Positions 12,548-47,917 of a stretch of DNA of 64,000 bases are shown piece after piece. Below the pieces are notes generated by a model. The model was not told the origin of the DNA. It worked only from the letters and a program-made list of their open reading frames with translations, and made no database searches. This DNA comes from Ecdyonurus torrentis (Eukaryota > Arthropoda > Insecta > Ephemeroptera > Heptageniidae), in contig OX439128.1 of the NCBI GenBank assembly GCA_949318235.1, forward strand, positions 51,231,707 through 51,295,706. Reading direction: 5' to 3'. The translations under genes and the position numbers were made by a program. The number at the start of each line of letters is the position of its first letter. The stretch's first letter is position 1.

Positions 12548-15500
12548 CGCTGTAAAACAGTCCCTAATTTCCTATCCTTGATAACTGTGGAACCATTTTG
12601 CTGATTTCTTTTAAATAACCACACTGCAGTTAAAATAAAACAGAATGAGTGTTATTAAACACACTTTTACACCAAAGCCAAAATCAAAATAATCAACTTT
12701 TTTAACTGATAAGAAGTATTGCCAATATTTAAAAAGTGGGGGAGGGTATTTGGAAAATTTGTATAAAACTTTTGTCAGACGCTCCTAAAAATTTCACGCA
12801 CAATTAAGTAAGTTACATATATGACGATTTTTTTTCTCCTTTAGCCAACATTTTTTTATTTGTTTGAGTCTGAACTTCTTTATTTGCGTGATTCTTACTC
12901 TAAAAGGTTATACTTGTTATAAATCACAAAAGTTGGCTTCGTGTATTCAGTGTTTCTACGCTTTATATTTATAAATTTAATATCCCATCGTATATGGCTG
13001 AAAAATATACATATCAATATATTAAGCATACTATAGAGTATAATGAATAAAGTAGTTGGACGTATTGTGGCCAGATTAACGGTATGAAGGAAAAAAAAAA
13101 AAAAAAAACTTAGTCCGTGCATATGTTTATTTATTTATGCAATAAGTAAATTCAGTAATTTAAATATGTATGAAAATATTCAGATTGATGTTTTGCGTGT
13201 TAATAATCGCTATATAGAAATAATAACATATACTGTAGATTTGCAATTATAAGTACTTACGTCGAGTACTTCGCGTGGTGTAATGATGATTTACTATGAA
13301 CATGCATGCATATTTGTCTCTCCAGCGAAGTTCAAGAATAGCTAAAAGTGTTGACATCAACCTCGGCATAATATACGTCGTCATTCCCTCATATTTCAAA
13401 TTTGAAACCGTTAATTGAGAGTTGACACTCTCCCAACATATGATAAACCCTCTTCTCATTCACCTTAAAATAATATATAATATATCATACTTGTCTATTT
13501 ATATATTTTATCTTAAAATATATAAATATCTTGGCTGCAAATTTTATATAATATAAATAAATTTGATATAATGTATTATCGTGGGCGTTAATTAATGAGA
13601 AGAGGCTAGAGAAAAAGTGTGTGTTTGTAAAATGAGCTAGGTTGTTAGTGTAATTAATTGTATGCAGATAAGACGAGCAGCACGACACGTGTATCGGTGG
13701 CAAAGCGGGGGCTATGGCAAAAGTGTCGTTGGCTTCACTTTATCTTTGTGTGTGTGTTCTCCGCTCAGCATGTTTACATCATGACTTCTCATCAACTGTA
13801 TAATTATTGTTACTGATTATCATTGTTCGTAAATCGAAGTGGATTATCTGTATTTTGTTTCTGTCAATTTTTAGACGATATCTATGTACTCTAGATGGAT
13901 TTAATTAGCACGCAATATCTATAACTTTTTTTTTTTTAGTATTTAAACTTAACGCGTATTTGTCCCATAAAAAGCCTTGTTTATAGCCCCCCCCCCCCCC
14001 CACCTTTTTTTTTCTTTGAAACTCGAAAAAATGAAACCTTACCCGTTTCTTTTTAAATGGATTGTGCATATTTTGTAGCATGGGATACAAAACAAAAAAA
14101 TCCCTTTAATATAATAGAATTATTTTGATGATACTGGCTGAAAAAACAACGAGAAACAAAAAATGCAACTTATACTGCAGAAAGAGAGAGATAGCATAAA
14201 GGAAGGTTATACAGTATACTTTGTATATCAATACCTACAATTTCAATGTTAAATGGCATTAATTTTGTAACTTCATTATAGAAGGTCTTTCTGAAACCTT
14301 AGTAAATTTCTATCATTTAAGTTTTAATCTGATGCTATAAGTTATGTGCACTTGTAAAGTTTCTCTCTCGCACATTTATATAAGTGATTCAAAGTTATAG
14401 TAGCGTAATTTTAAATATACGTAGTTCTCTATATGTTATGTTGGTTGGTTGGTGGCATCAACTCCCTTTGCAGTTTGCACACAGCCTTGCGCTTGTTCGC
14501 CATGGTGGTTATATATATTGTCCAGTATAAGATAAACGACATTTTCCCTAATTCATTGAAAATTTTAAACAGTATTTTGAAATTTAGCATATATTTTAAA
14601 GTTATATACAGAATGGTTATATGCAATCTTTCATCTACCAAAAAAAGAATAAGAAAAAAAAAAATTAAAAGCTTTGTTTGCAGGGTTGTGATATAACAAT
14701 TATAATATTAACGGCAATGATGTCATTAAGCTTTTACATTGAAACGAAAAAAAAAAAAAAAAAAAAAAAAGAAAAGAAACGCAAATGACGTCACAAGCGT
14801 TGAGATTAAATGGATGGTAGATAAGATCAGAAATACCAAATTTGATGTTTATTTTATTTCATAGTGATATACCATCACTTATTACGTCATTTACGTTTTT
14901 GTCGATAAATTATCAGCACCTTATGACATCATAACCGTTAACTGGATACAATACATCGCAAAACTGCGTGTACGTAGAATACATACATACATACAAGGTT
15001 TTTCGATGCTTAATTTTTAGAGCGTAGAAAGAGGACTCATTTTAAAGAAGTCACTTTATAGATTTTATTTAAAATAAGTTAAAACTGAGTTGTTGTTTTT
15101 CTGTCCTATGATGGCCTAGTCACTATAACAAAGTGACGTCATATGAGTGACTTCGGTCTATTAGTCTCTGGTGAGTGACAAGCAGTGCATGAATTGAAAT
15201 CAGCTTATATAGGTTGTTGACAATACAACAATCAGGTTGATGTACAGTACAGTGAGCTCACTGACCTGACCTGACCTTGGTGCTCATGGTGTTCGCCTTT
15301 CCTCCAGTCAACCCTGACCTTCTCCAAGCGTGACGTCATTCGGGAACAACCGTGGCATTCACTTTTTAATTTAATTTCATTAAATAACTAAAATTTTTTG
15401 ATGAAAAAGACAAAATAAATAGATCAAATTTCAGTAATGATATAATTAAAAAGTAAAAACAAAATTTGAAACACCGTAAAGCTGTGTTAACTGTATATGG

Positions 15501-15557
15501 TATAGTATCATGGTCCATGTTCTCAGTATGATGTTGGTTCATACTCTAATTCTGTAT

Positions 15558-15591
<34 letters not shown>

Positions 15592-16660
15592 TGTATACAT
15601 TTATAAGCACGTTTCTCAGAAAAGGAGTTAAACGCAGAAAAACTATAAAGCAATTTCAATTTACGCTGTACAAAGATACTAACTAGAGATGTCAACCCTC
15701 TCTCATCCTTGAGATCTGCACTGGTTCTAAAAATACTCATGCGTATGTGTACTTTACGTGGTACACACACAATGTATACAATACGCACATGTGACACATG
15801 TGATTAACATGACTGAACATAGCATATTTTATTGCAAGTTAATGTAACCTCACTCGCGTGATATGTCGAAGCAAGTCAATGTTGCTCTGATTGCGCTATT
15901 TATATTTCAGTATAGTAGCACGTGTATATCAAAAAGTCAAGTGTATATTATACCAAAGTCGTGTATATTTTTGCACGTAAAAGTCCTTGCCATGATGAAA
16001 ATCATTGCTAAATATGATTTACTTTTTTTTTTTTTTTTTTTAGATTTATACACAAAAAAAATATGTGCGAGTCTCAAATTTTTAGGTCAAAGATATTATT
16101 TCATTTTTTTGTCGTCTCTTTATTTAAAGTGACAGTACATTAATAACTAAACTTCAATGATCGTGTATAGACACTGTCCTATAAAATTTAAAATTGTTGA
16201 ACGGAAATATCATAATGTTAATTAAATTAATAAATAATCGTTTTTATTAAAGATTATGTATTATAAAACAAACTACAATTGAAAGGACAACGTTTACGTA
16301 CAACAAAATATTTAGCCCCACGCTCATACATGATTAGAAATATAAAATTCATACAATTATTTTGATGATACTGGCTGAAAAAAAGATAGAAAAATATAAT
16401 GGGAAAAGTATAATAGCAAATTGTACGATAATGGTGAGAATAATAATAATACAGGGAAAAAACACAAAGAGATAGAGTGAATAAAAAATAGTATGAAAAA
16501 TTCAAATTCAAATATTCTTTATTTCTCTCTTGTCTTCAATTGTATACAATACGTACATATACATCGTACTCGAAAAGGTTAATTAAATGCACAAACTTGG
16601 TGCTACTTGTACATTCATATATTTATATTACTATACTATAAAAACAATAAAACATGTATA

Positions 16661-16875
16661 GGGACCAGATTTTCAGTTGCAAATGTCTGCTTGCGCCTGC
16701 AAGTTTGGTTGCTCCTCGTACCGCACAACAATTTACTAAATATTTATAAATTTTGGTTCATTCCAGGTTATAGATAGGAAATATTTAACAAATTGCTAAT
16801 AAGTTGTGCAGCAGGAAAAGTAACTGCTGTTTTTGCAGGCGCAAGCAGACATTTGCAACTGAAAATCCGGTCCCC
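16661..16875. mobile_element. Palindromic element, family G
   Basis: Inverted arms of about 42 bp: the left begins GGGACCAGATTTTCAGTTGC and the right ends CAACTGAAAATCCGGTCCCC. Both include TTGCAAATGTCTGCTTGCGC or its complement. The centre is AT-rich. It abuts a family F element 3 bp downstream, suggesting insertion next to each other. Confidence 0.8.
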
Positions 16876-16878
16876 AAG

Positions 16879-16988
16879 TGTTGTTCGTATACCCTGTTTC
16901 CTTGCACCAAAAAATGCGCATTCCATCTGAATAACCAAAAGTGATCGTCATTTTAGGAGCAGAGAGAACAGGGTTTACGAACAGCATT
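16879..16988. mobile_element. Short MITE, family F copy 1
   Basis: About 110 bp with terminal inverted repeats TGTTCGTATACCCTGTT and AACAGGGTTTACGAACA. The interior contains CACCAAAAAATGCGCATTCC and GATCGTCATTTTAG, shared with two copies at 41363-41583. Confidence 0.85.
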
Positions 16989-17520
16989 ATAGCTCTGGAC
17001 TCACTCTAGGGCCCTGATGTTGTTAAAGAAAGTCAATTCAAATGTAAACGAGGAAAAAAATAGTCTACAACGTGTCTGCACTTAATTAATTATATAATAA
17101 TTATATACGAGTATTATAATAATAATGAATAGTGCGTATACGGTATACGTCTGTATATCTCTTTCCTACTAGTGAAGTAATTATTTTAATAATTTTCAAT
17201 GTTTTTATTATCATCATTGACAATAATTACAACTTACTTACACTAAGTTAATTAAAAGCAATTATTACATACTTAAATACTGCATTTTATGTCATATAGG
17301 AATTGCATGTAAATAATTATTCACTACAACATGTTTTGTTACCCTATGCAGCATATTTATTATTCAATATAGCAATGCAATTATTCTGTTGTTATGAAAT
17401 ATTGATGAAATCGAGCTACTTACGTTTTTATTTGTCTCCGTTGTAGAAGACAGTATATTATTTCGAAATGTTATAGTATAGATATAATTGCGTTATTATA
17501 TATTTCATAATGATACATAT

Positions 17521-17820
17521 TAGTTCGTTCTGTAAACTATACACAAATATTGAGCCAGCTTCGATATTTTTCCTTTGTTAAGAACACCTGATCATGACGT
17601 CATTACCTACGTTTATATGTATGGTTGATCATTGTTATTTCTTCGTATAGAACTTAAGAATTGATAAGAGCTAGTTCTATAAACTACACACAAATATTGA
17701 GCCAGCTTCGAAAATGTTCCTTTGTTAAAAACAGCTGATTATGACGTCGTTACCTATTTACTACGTTTATACATATGATCGATCATTGTTATTTCTAATT
17801 TTAGAACTTTGAACTTGATA
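17521..17820 (+). repeat. Two-unit tandem duplication (about 151 bp)
   Basis: Unit 1 (17521-17671) and unit 2 (17672 to about 17820) both start TAGTTC and contain CACAAATATTGAGCCAGCTT, a TGACGTC site and GATCATTGTTATTTC. Divergence is modest. A second, unrelated two-unit tandem follows immediately. Confidence 0.8.
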
Positions 17821-18128
17821 AGAATGAAAGAAACTTCACAAAAAAAGTTCCAGTCTCAATATGCGACTCACTTTAATCGGCTCAAAATACAAGATCAACC
17901 AATGAATGTGTCTTATTTTGTTGGTCAGCCAATCACTGTTATTGATATTTACTTTACTTTACAGAACAAGCTAAGAATAAACGAAACTATACAAAAAATA
18001 AAGTTCCATACTCAACATGCGACTCACTTTTAGCGGCTCAAAAAACAAGATCAACCAATAAATGTGTCTAATAGTTTTGGGCAGCCAATCATTGTTAATG
18101 AGCCTCACTATACTTTACAGAACAAACT
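17821..18128 (+). repeat. Two-unit tandem duplication (about 153 bp)
   Basis: Unit 1 (17821-17973) and unit 2 (17974-18128) share AAAGTTCCA, GCGACTCACTTT, AACAAGATCAACCAAT and ACTTTACAGAACAA. Together with the preceding tandem it forms a 600-bp block of paired duplications. Confidence 0.8.
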
Positions 18129-19839
18129 ATTATTTACTTTAAATGTTGTAACTCACGGTTTCCAGTTCCAAAATATTAAACATTTAACACATACACACAC
18201 GCAATGTGCAGCGTGTCTTGTGGGAGAGGGTGGGGGGAGGAGTATTGACTGTGGATATAATCAATTGTATCGATTTTATATATCGGTAAAACAAGAAATT
18301 ACGTCTCAAGTTATAAATGTTCCATGCAAGATGAGAGTTTTATATTATACATTATTTTTGTTTTATTGTTGTTATTTACGTTAAATTTTATTGATTTTTA
18401 TGTTTTAAACTTTATATTCAATAGCTCTTGGATTTCTTCTTAAATTTGCTTCGCTATACATAACAGTAATAAGAAGTGACAAGAGTTATTTGTGTATATT
18501 TCAAGCTGTTGCAAAATTAATTGAAAAGTTAAAATGTAAATTCCACTGCAGTATAATATTAAACTTCTGCTATGGTATTTATGTGCTTTTTCATGCGGGA
18601 ATAAAATTTACGCACGAAAATTATATTGTTCAATTTTTAGTACTTGAATAAAGTACAAACGTACAAACCTTTGCCAACAAAATCTTATATAAAAACAATA
18701 AGATATTTGCAGCGGTTTTTTGCGTATTGAGTAACGAGCGTACATTTCAAATCCATATTATATATAAATTTATTCAACAATAAAGTTCTGAATACGAAGA
18801 ATAATAATAAAAGATATAAACGTATGAAATTATCGTTTAGGGTTGCATATTATAGAACATTTTTATCTCTGAAATTCAAAAGTTGGCTCCCTACTTTTTT
18901 GATGTCATTTGAAAGTAAATAGTCTAACTAATTCGTTAAAAGGTTTTAGGGCCCGTTATCATCACCAGGAAGAGAGAAAAATATCGAAATTAACAGAAGA
19001 AATTGGAAGTTGCATTATATACTTTAAAAAAAAAAGCAATTTAAAATTTTGTATAGTAAGATTCCAAAAATATTATATAAATATATAAATTTCCTTATCC
19101 TTCAAAAATCTGTCAGTCAAAATTTTGGATAGTATAAACTGCAAATTTTTTTATATAAAATAATTTGGGACGTTTAGGAGTTTTTTCATTCTTGTTCATT
19201 ACTTATTAGAAAGGAGAAAAAAGTATTATTTGAAACTTTATTCAAATCGTGAAAATGATTATTTTTCGCCTAAACTGTAAATAAATGCTTCTTGGTCCAG
19301 ACCAGAGTAAAAAATAGAACTGTCAAAAATTAGACGCAGTTGACACTCACTCTTACTGACCTCTATTCTTATAAAAAAAAAACTGGTAAAGAGTGCTTTA
19401 TTTCATGATTCATGTATTTTTTATATTGGTCGCTCTCTCTCTCTCTCTCTCTCTGTGTCAATTACTGTATAATACGTATATTGTTTGTATACATGGATAT
19501 TTATGATGATATATGTCTGAACGACCATGACGTGGTCGTATGTATACGTGTACACAACAGACCTTGATACCACGGCAAGAAGTGTTTCAATCTTTGCAGT
19601 TCTTGTCTTCTCGGAGAAAATATTATTAGCATATTTGCCTTGTCATTAATTAATTAATATATATATATACAATCAGCTTGTATGCATGTAAACAATCATT
19701 TACTCTCTTGTATTCAAGGCCTTATATCTGCATTAAAACCACACAATTTTATTGCGTTTACATATAAAATAACTTTTTCTTTGTGTACGTACTTTTCTTT
19801 TTTGCTTTCTGTGGAATTTTGATTAAATGTACTAAAAGT

Positions 19840-19842
<3 letters not shown>

Positions 19843-19898
<56 letters not shown>
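19843..19898 (+). repeat. (CT)n microsatellite
   Basis: About 56 bp of uninterrupted CT dinucleotides within the candidate intron 1. Confidence 0.97.
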
Positions 19899-19902
<4 letters not shown>

Positions 19903-20358
19903 ATTTCTAAAACAATGGTTACCGGCGGAGCACACCAGCCCATGATAAAGCAATGCGGGAAAAGCTTATATTATTCCCCTTATTTCCTATCCTTAAGCAA
20001 TGCTTTCATGTTCAATGTTCATGTTTAAATGGACCATTTTTTTTTTTTTAACTACTGCACTGAGGCCGCAAAATTTAAAAATAGACTTACTTTCAATAAT
20101 GAAAATTTTAATAGTTTTTCATTACCAATGATAAACATCATCTCTTATTAATTCTAATTTAATCCTTGATAATTTTAATTATATTCCGCAATCTAAGTAA
20201 TATATACGCATAAAATAAATTACGTTATTTTATGTTTCATTTAAGTCATATGGATAATATATTTATGATGTTATTTTTAAATGACATTAATAATTATATG
20301 CTTTATATAAAATGATTGCTGAGTATAATTACTATACAATATGGTATAAATTATGTTG

Positions 20359-20572
<214 letters not shown>

Positions 20573-21510
20573 CTGGTTGGATATGCATATGACTTTGATT
20601 GCAGGCCGAAGTGTGTCATCTTGTCATGCACAATTTGAGATTTACTAAGCTCAACCATTCATTATTTAGAGTAACCACGACCAAGATGAGAGAGAGAGTA
20701 TGATGTATATGAGTTGACTTGATGAGCTGACCCACATTAAGTTAGATGTGTCGTGATAATTCAACTAATACGGGCTTGTCAATTGAGTACTGTAGCTAAA
20801 TAAGAGGCGGCGCGGAAACAGTAGTGTAGAAGCATCCCTAATTTCCTATATCCTTCAAACATTTCGGGACCCTCTTTTTTTTTTTAGAGAGAAAATAACT
20901 ACACTGAGGCCGTTTTTTATTATTATTTTTTTTTTTAATCCTATAATAATGATTATAATAAATAAAAAAAAATCGATTGTCTCCAATATCTTTCCCATAC
21001 ATGAGTATAGATGATAAAAGAAATCCGGGCTTCATTGTCGCAAATTTCACTCACTCAGTTTTATGACCAGCCTTTTACTTTCTTTCGTCGTCTGCAATTA
21101 TATAATCTTCACAGCAATTAACTTGGCAAGATAATTTATTGCAATTTTTGGAGACAACTTTTGAAACTATTTTCTTGTTCGTTGCTCTCAAGTCGCTCTT
21201 TCACGTCTACGCAATATATACATAGTACGTGATATATTATGCTCTCTAGTCTCTACTATCGTTTTAAATTTAAATTTTAACTCGTATCATAGCCAAGGAA
21301 GACTTTAGTTACAACATTCTCACCCATCTTGGTTAAAACACGAAAACTTAAGAGTAATCGAACGTGCATAAAAACCTCGTAGATATTGCTTCTCAAACGT
21401 CCAGACAAAAATAATCATATTGGTAATAATTATGCTAATTTAATACAGTAACATTTATGCATAAAAACATAATTTATGCTATATGTATAATATACCACAA
21501 AGCATAACAG

Positions 21511-21836
21511 TTAAAGGCGTAGAAAAGGCGTAGAACACCTTGAACAAAAAATTTGCGTATATCCTAACAAACCTGAAAATCAACGTTGATTTGGCCGGAG
21601 TCATTGATTTCTAATTTATTTTCCATTCACAAAATGCCGCTGCCAGTCACTGACGTTACAGCTAGCCTGGTCCACGCGCAAGTAAACCGGGACAGCTGTG
21701 ACGTCAGTGACCGGCAGCGGCATTTTGTGAATGGAAAATAAATTAGAAATCAATGACTCCGGCCAAATCAACGTTGATTTTCAGGTTTGTTAGGATATTA
21801 CGCAAATTTTTTGTTCAAGGTGTTCTACGCCTTTAA
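21511..21836. mobile_element. TTAA-flanked palindromic element, family C copy 1
   Basis: TTAA at both ends, then AGGCGTAG and CTACGCCT, with inverted arms running inward for more than 100 bp (ATCAACGTTGATTTGGCCGG and its complement). The loop is GC-richer. A second TTAA-bounded copy is at 32228-32545 and an eroded one at 36236-36542. It is inserted in a family Q repeat. No coding capacity; piggyBac-like target site. Confidence 0.88.
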
Positions 21837-23351
21837 GATGTTCAACATAATTACTTATGTTATTACAAAATAACAACATTAAATTTGTGCTCTACAATAC
21901 AGGAATGGAGCTTATCGGTTTAGAGCACGGGGGAACCTAAGGGTCCCCTAATTTAACATTACGCTTATGGGGGTAAAACAATTTTTTTGCAATTTTTGAG
22001 AAAACTACTCCATCGATTCCGGACATATTTATATGAGACATACTTTAGACATACTTTTACGTGTTTTAAGCCATAGAAATTTTTGAAGAATTTTTTAAAC
22101 CGATAACCCCATTGATCAATGCAACATAAATTATATAATACGTAATTTATTTTATCCGTGCGAGTAATGATGGGGAGAAATGTATGAATGTTACTTGATA
22201 AGTCCTATTATCTTAATCAGACATTAGCCCATAATCTATATGATAATTGATAGTGGAATTTAAAAAGAAGATAATAATAATTACAAATTCATTTTTTCAT
22301 TCATAACTTATTGCATTTATTTTTTTAAGAAACAAATTTAAATTATAAAAATTGAGAATTTTTGTATGCAAATCGACAACAATTGTAAGTTTTTATTTTA
22401 AAGTCAAAATTTTGTTTATAGCAACACGTACTAAAATTCAATTTATATATAAATGCTACATACTATGAGTAGTAGTTACTATAGCATAGAGAGCATTATT
22501 AGAAAGCATTTAAAGAAGATTTTCACTGCCAAAAATAAAAAAAATATACATTGAATTAAAATACTTATCGTATTTAATTTATAGTTACAAAATTAAATAA
22601 AAGACTATACGTGTACACATAAAAATTTAATTCTCACATAATGAAACAATGATAGTTTAAAACGTTGTTTTGTTTGTTTTTAAACGTATTCTGTTGTGTA
22701 ATAACTTTTTCAATTCCGAAGTAAAACCTGTAAAAGGGTTGCTTTGAATTCAAATGATATTTTAGTAATTTGACGACAACTATATTCAGGTAATGTCACG
22801 ATATATTTTCTTAATCAATTAAGTAGTTCATCGAGTGACCATGAACTGAACATGAAAATTGGGAAGGGGAAAAAAAAAAAAAAAAGTTCATTTCGTGGAA
22901 TCTTTAATAGTTTGCGATATTTTATTCTATAATTAAAGTTAAATTATAGAAGTTTATAGAAGCCATTTATTATTTGGTGCACCCGCCCACCCTTATAGCT
23001 CGCAATACGGGGTTGGAGAGGGGAAGGGGAAGTTAACTATTTTTTGTTTGTTTGTTTGTTTGTTTGACTGAGTTCTAGAACAAAAATCTCCTAAATTTAA
23101 AGTTTGCTCTAGAGAAGTATATAAGTAAGGTATCATTGGCAAATAGTAATCGATACGAAATAAGAAATCGATATAACACGTGACTTTGTACTGTATATAC
23201 CCACGCAAATACCAGGGTATCGATTTCGATGTCAATTTTATTTGAAAATCTCAAGGGAATACACGGATATCAAATTGTTTATTCTCTTTTATGGCACAAA
23301 TAAATAATGAAAGAAAAAAAATGTAATTTTACTTTTGTCATCTATTTTGTC

Positions 23352-23354
<3 letters not shown>

Positions 23355-23406
<52 letters not shown>
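23355..23406 (+). repeat. (CT)n microsatellite
   Basis: About 52 bp of uninterrupted CT dinucleotides in the long non-coding stretch before the first certain GSK3 exon. Confidence 0.97.
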
Positions 23407-23410
<4 letters not shown>

Positions 23411-24497
23411 CGATGATTGGATTTGCAACTGGTTGGTTTGAAAACACCTGTAAATATAACTCAAAGTAGTCTGCCAATGATGATCTAAACTTTTTGTTTC
23501 CGAGCGATTTGACTACGAAATCTTCACTTTGTCTTGGGTACTTCATGCACTGTTGACCGAAATGAAATGCAATTCGTATTTTGATCCCTGTAGGACGGTA
23601 GACTATACGTACGTATACTGTAAGATATATAGTGTAGCTATATAAGTATAGTTCTCGGAGAGAAATAATAAAAATTTAATAAAGAAATTGACAGCTAATT
23701 TGACTGTTCGTAGAAATTTAGCTTTCACAATAGACGTAAAAGATGTTATACGTAAATTGACGTATTTTCATAGTAAAAATAATAAAAATAATAATTAACG
23801 TTTTTTGTGCAGTTACGACCATAGTAACATTAGCGCTTTAATTCATTGTATATGTTTCGAATAGTCTTCACAATAAACGTAAATTCATTATTGTAAACAA
23901 TGAAAATACGTCTCTATACGCAGTTACGTCGGCTGTGACAGCAGCTTTACGACTGACAATTTTAGTCTCGTCAACTTTTTGTCCTGCTAACAGAAAACGT
24001 AACAGATATTTAGCAAAATATATTTTTACAGTCAGCTCATCCTATCAAAGAGGTAACTTAAAGCAATTAAGTTATATAATAGCAGGTATAACAATTGACA
24101 TTGTATTAAAGTCGGGGATAAAGCACGTCCACGTGAGAGTCTTCTTGACTTTGAACAATTCAAAGTTATGAAATAAATATACATACACAATTGTCGTTTG
24201 TTGTTCTGTATAGTATGTATACATTACATATAGAGAATGCAGATTATGGAGCCATGCAGACTGCTGGATATGGCAAATTTTTCATTGTTTAGTTATATCA
24301 AGTTGGGGGTTGAGGTTGGCCCACTCTCTCTCTCTCTCTCTCTCTCTGTGACGTCACTCATGCACAAGGGCGCGATGCCGCAGCGGTATCGACTTAGAAT
24401 CCCGAACTGACTGGCTGCTTGCCTAGCGCCACCGCCCTTGCTTGCCCTCACAGTATGTATGTATGTATACATTCACCACCCCGTGCTGCCGTGCAAG

Positions 24498-24702
24498 CTG
24501 TGTGAGGGTGGGTGGGTGGTCCACACCAATGTCATGTTGGATGCTGCATTGCGTTTATATACTCTATGTCTAATATATATATACATTGTCTATCTATACC
24601 TTCTCTCTCTCTCTCACTATATATACACGTGAGGGTGGTGGGAGTGGGTGGGTGGATGGTCCACTCCAATGTCACGTTAGTTGGATGCTGCATTGCGTTC
24701 AA
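24498..24702 (+). repeat. Direct repeat pair in a GC-richer island
   Basis: Segments at about 24498-24555 and 24629-24702 share GTGAGGGTGG, GTGGGTGG, GGTCCACNCCAATGTCA and TTGGATGCTGCATTGCGTT. The island from about 24350 to 24720 is much GC-richer than its surroundings. No exon could be supported. Confidence 0.65.
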
Positions 24703-25700
24703 TTGATGCTGTGTGTATGCTGGCTTGCAGCCATAAACATACTGACCAACTTGATTTCCACCTAAATCGAGTGAAACATTAAAACAAAACACCTGACTTG
24801 AAGAGCAGGACGAGACACACCTCCCTGATTTGCGCATGTCAACACAAAACATAAACATACAACGTTTCATCTCATTTAGCATAACATGCCGCTTCATTTT
24901 TCTTATTAATTAAAATAATTTTGAGTCCGCATCATCCCCCTTCGTATAATCACATCAATAAAATGAGATACTCCTCTAGTGCTATAGTCTACTATATGAC
25001 TATTGTACTGTAGCTGTGTTAGCTTTAAGGGCTATATTATTTAGTAGGCTCGTAACTCCGTAATAATTTTAATGTTGACCCCTTCTCAGTTTTTGAGATG
25101 TTATTTAAAAGCAGATGATCCATTTTTAAAGCCTGTGAATAACAGATAACAAAAATAAAAAGTGAACTCGTGGCCTTAAATTTTCAAGAGTTCGTATTTA
25201 GAAAGTTGACTTTGTGATCCTCTGAAAATTTTACGTGAATGCTTATTCTGAAATATTAACCTCCAAAATGTCAGATTTTGTGTCTTTGCAAATTCTGATC
25301 AGTCAATTTTAATGGTAAACCATTATGTAAGAAAGGAATATATATATCTTTTTTAAAGTATTTGGAAATAAACCTTGCCCTTTCAAAAATGTATTTTGTT
25401 GTTGTATAAACCAATTATTTTATTATGGTAAAAAAATAATAATAATAAAAATAAAATCAAAATTTACTGTCATCGCAAATAAAATGATGTCAAACCTTAA
25501 TCAACTATACAAAAAAATAATAATAAAAAAAAAAAAAAAAAAAAAAAACTATCAGTAAATTTGAAGATAAATTGTGTTTGTTGTTTTGTTTTACTTCAAT
25601 GCACTGAACTTCACACTGTGAGATTTTATTTTGTGCTACTCCCACGAGGGAAATAATGCGCAATTTTTATTCATGTTTTGTCTTATTTTTTTGTTTATTA

Positions 25701-25740
<40 letters not shown>

Positions 25741-26965
25741 GAGCTGCGATATTAAGACGCTATGTAGAGACTACTCGCTTTGCTTTCCCTGCATGCTAAC
25801 GTTACTTGCTTCGGCTTAGCATATTAGTATTTTTGACTCCCAAACTATGTTATTTTTTATATTATTATTACAGGCTCATCTGTATAGAATACTTTTTTTT
25901 TTTCTCCTGTCCTTGCAATTAAAAGCATTTTTAGTAGAGGCGCCATGTTTGTTACTCCATCTAGTTTTAATGGTATATAATGTAATCAATTGTGGGGGTC
26001 ATTGAAATATGTATGTACTTCAAATTCATTTCTTGCATGCGACAATCACTTTATTTTCATTAGATTTTTTTTTCTATTCATAATGAATTATCAAACTTTT
26101 ATATATTTATATTTTTTTGAACTTTTATAATAAACGTTGAACTTTTTAATGCCTTTTTTTTTTATTATTATTATATATATTTTTTTAGCGTGGATATTGT
26201 GTTACTGTTTTGAATTTTGTCTCGCGTCTGACATTCTGCGTGTACCAATTTATTTAGATTATACAGTATTAACTTTTGTTATATATCATTATTTTACATT
26301 ATTTATTTTTGAGTTCCGAGAATTGATTTCTATAATATCGTCTTTTTTTTTTTTTTTTTTTTTAATACGAGCTGATATTCTAGAACAAAGATAAATATAT
26401 CTTCTTTTTTTATTAAATAATAACATATTATTGAGATTGACAAATAAGCATATTGTTGTGATGTCAATAATAGTACCGATAAATTGATCGTTATACTAGA
26501 AACCAAAAGTAAAATTGTATAACCAAACGGGTTAAATTCGGCAATCATGTATATATTTGAATTGAATGTATAAGCCTAAGGCAAGGGATGTGGATTAAAG
26601 ATTTGCACGTTCAATTTTAACTTAATTATACGTATCGTTGTTCTCATTCTCACGCTTGTCAAATTTATTAACTTTATTATAGAGTGAAACTTTTCTATAC
26701 TCTCGACACAAAATTATAACTGTTATAATAAATCTTATTATATTAATTGATTTAATTCAATTCAGTTTCCGTGTAACGACGTCAAACATACATTTTAGAA
26801 TTACATTTTAATAAATAAATATCATTGCTTTTGATTATAAATATTTTTTCTATACTTATTTAAAATGATATAAACTGGGTCCCTCCTCTTTATGTAAGTC
26901 ACTTGATTGAAAGGTCATACAGACAGACATACTACTCTATGGATATTTGAGATGTTTATAACTAA

Positions 26966-47917
<20,952 letters not shown>

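Noticed and set aside
24366..24440. tRNA-like segment (GATGCCGCAGCGGTATCGAC with 7-bp terminal pairing)
   Set aside because: The A-box is imperfect, there is no GGTTCGAATCC-type B-box and no cloverleaf; at most a decayed tRNA-derived repeat.
24532..24897. 121-codon minus-strand frame
   Set aside because: It is antisense to the direct repeat pair and includes a GA-tract segment; no conserved motif.
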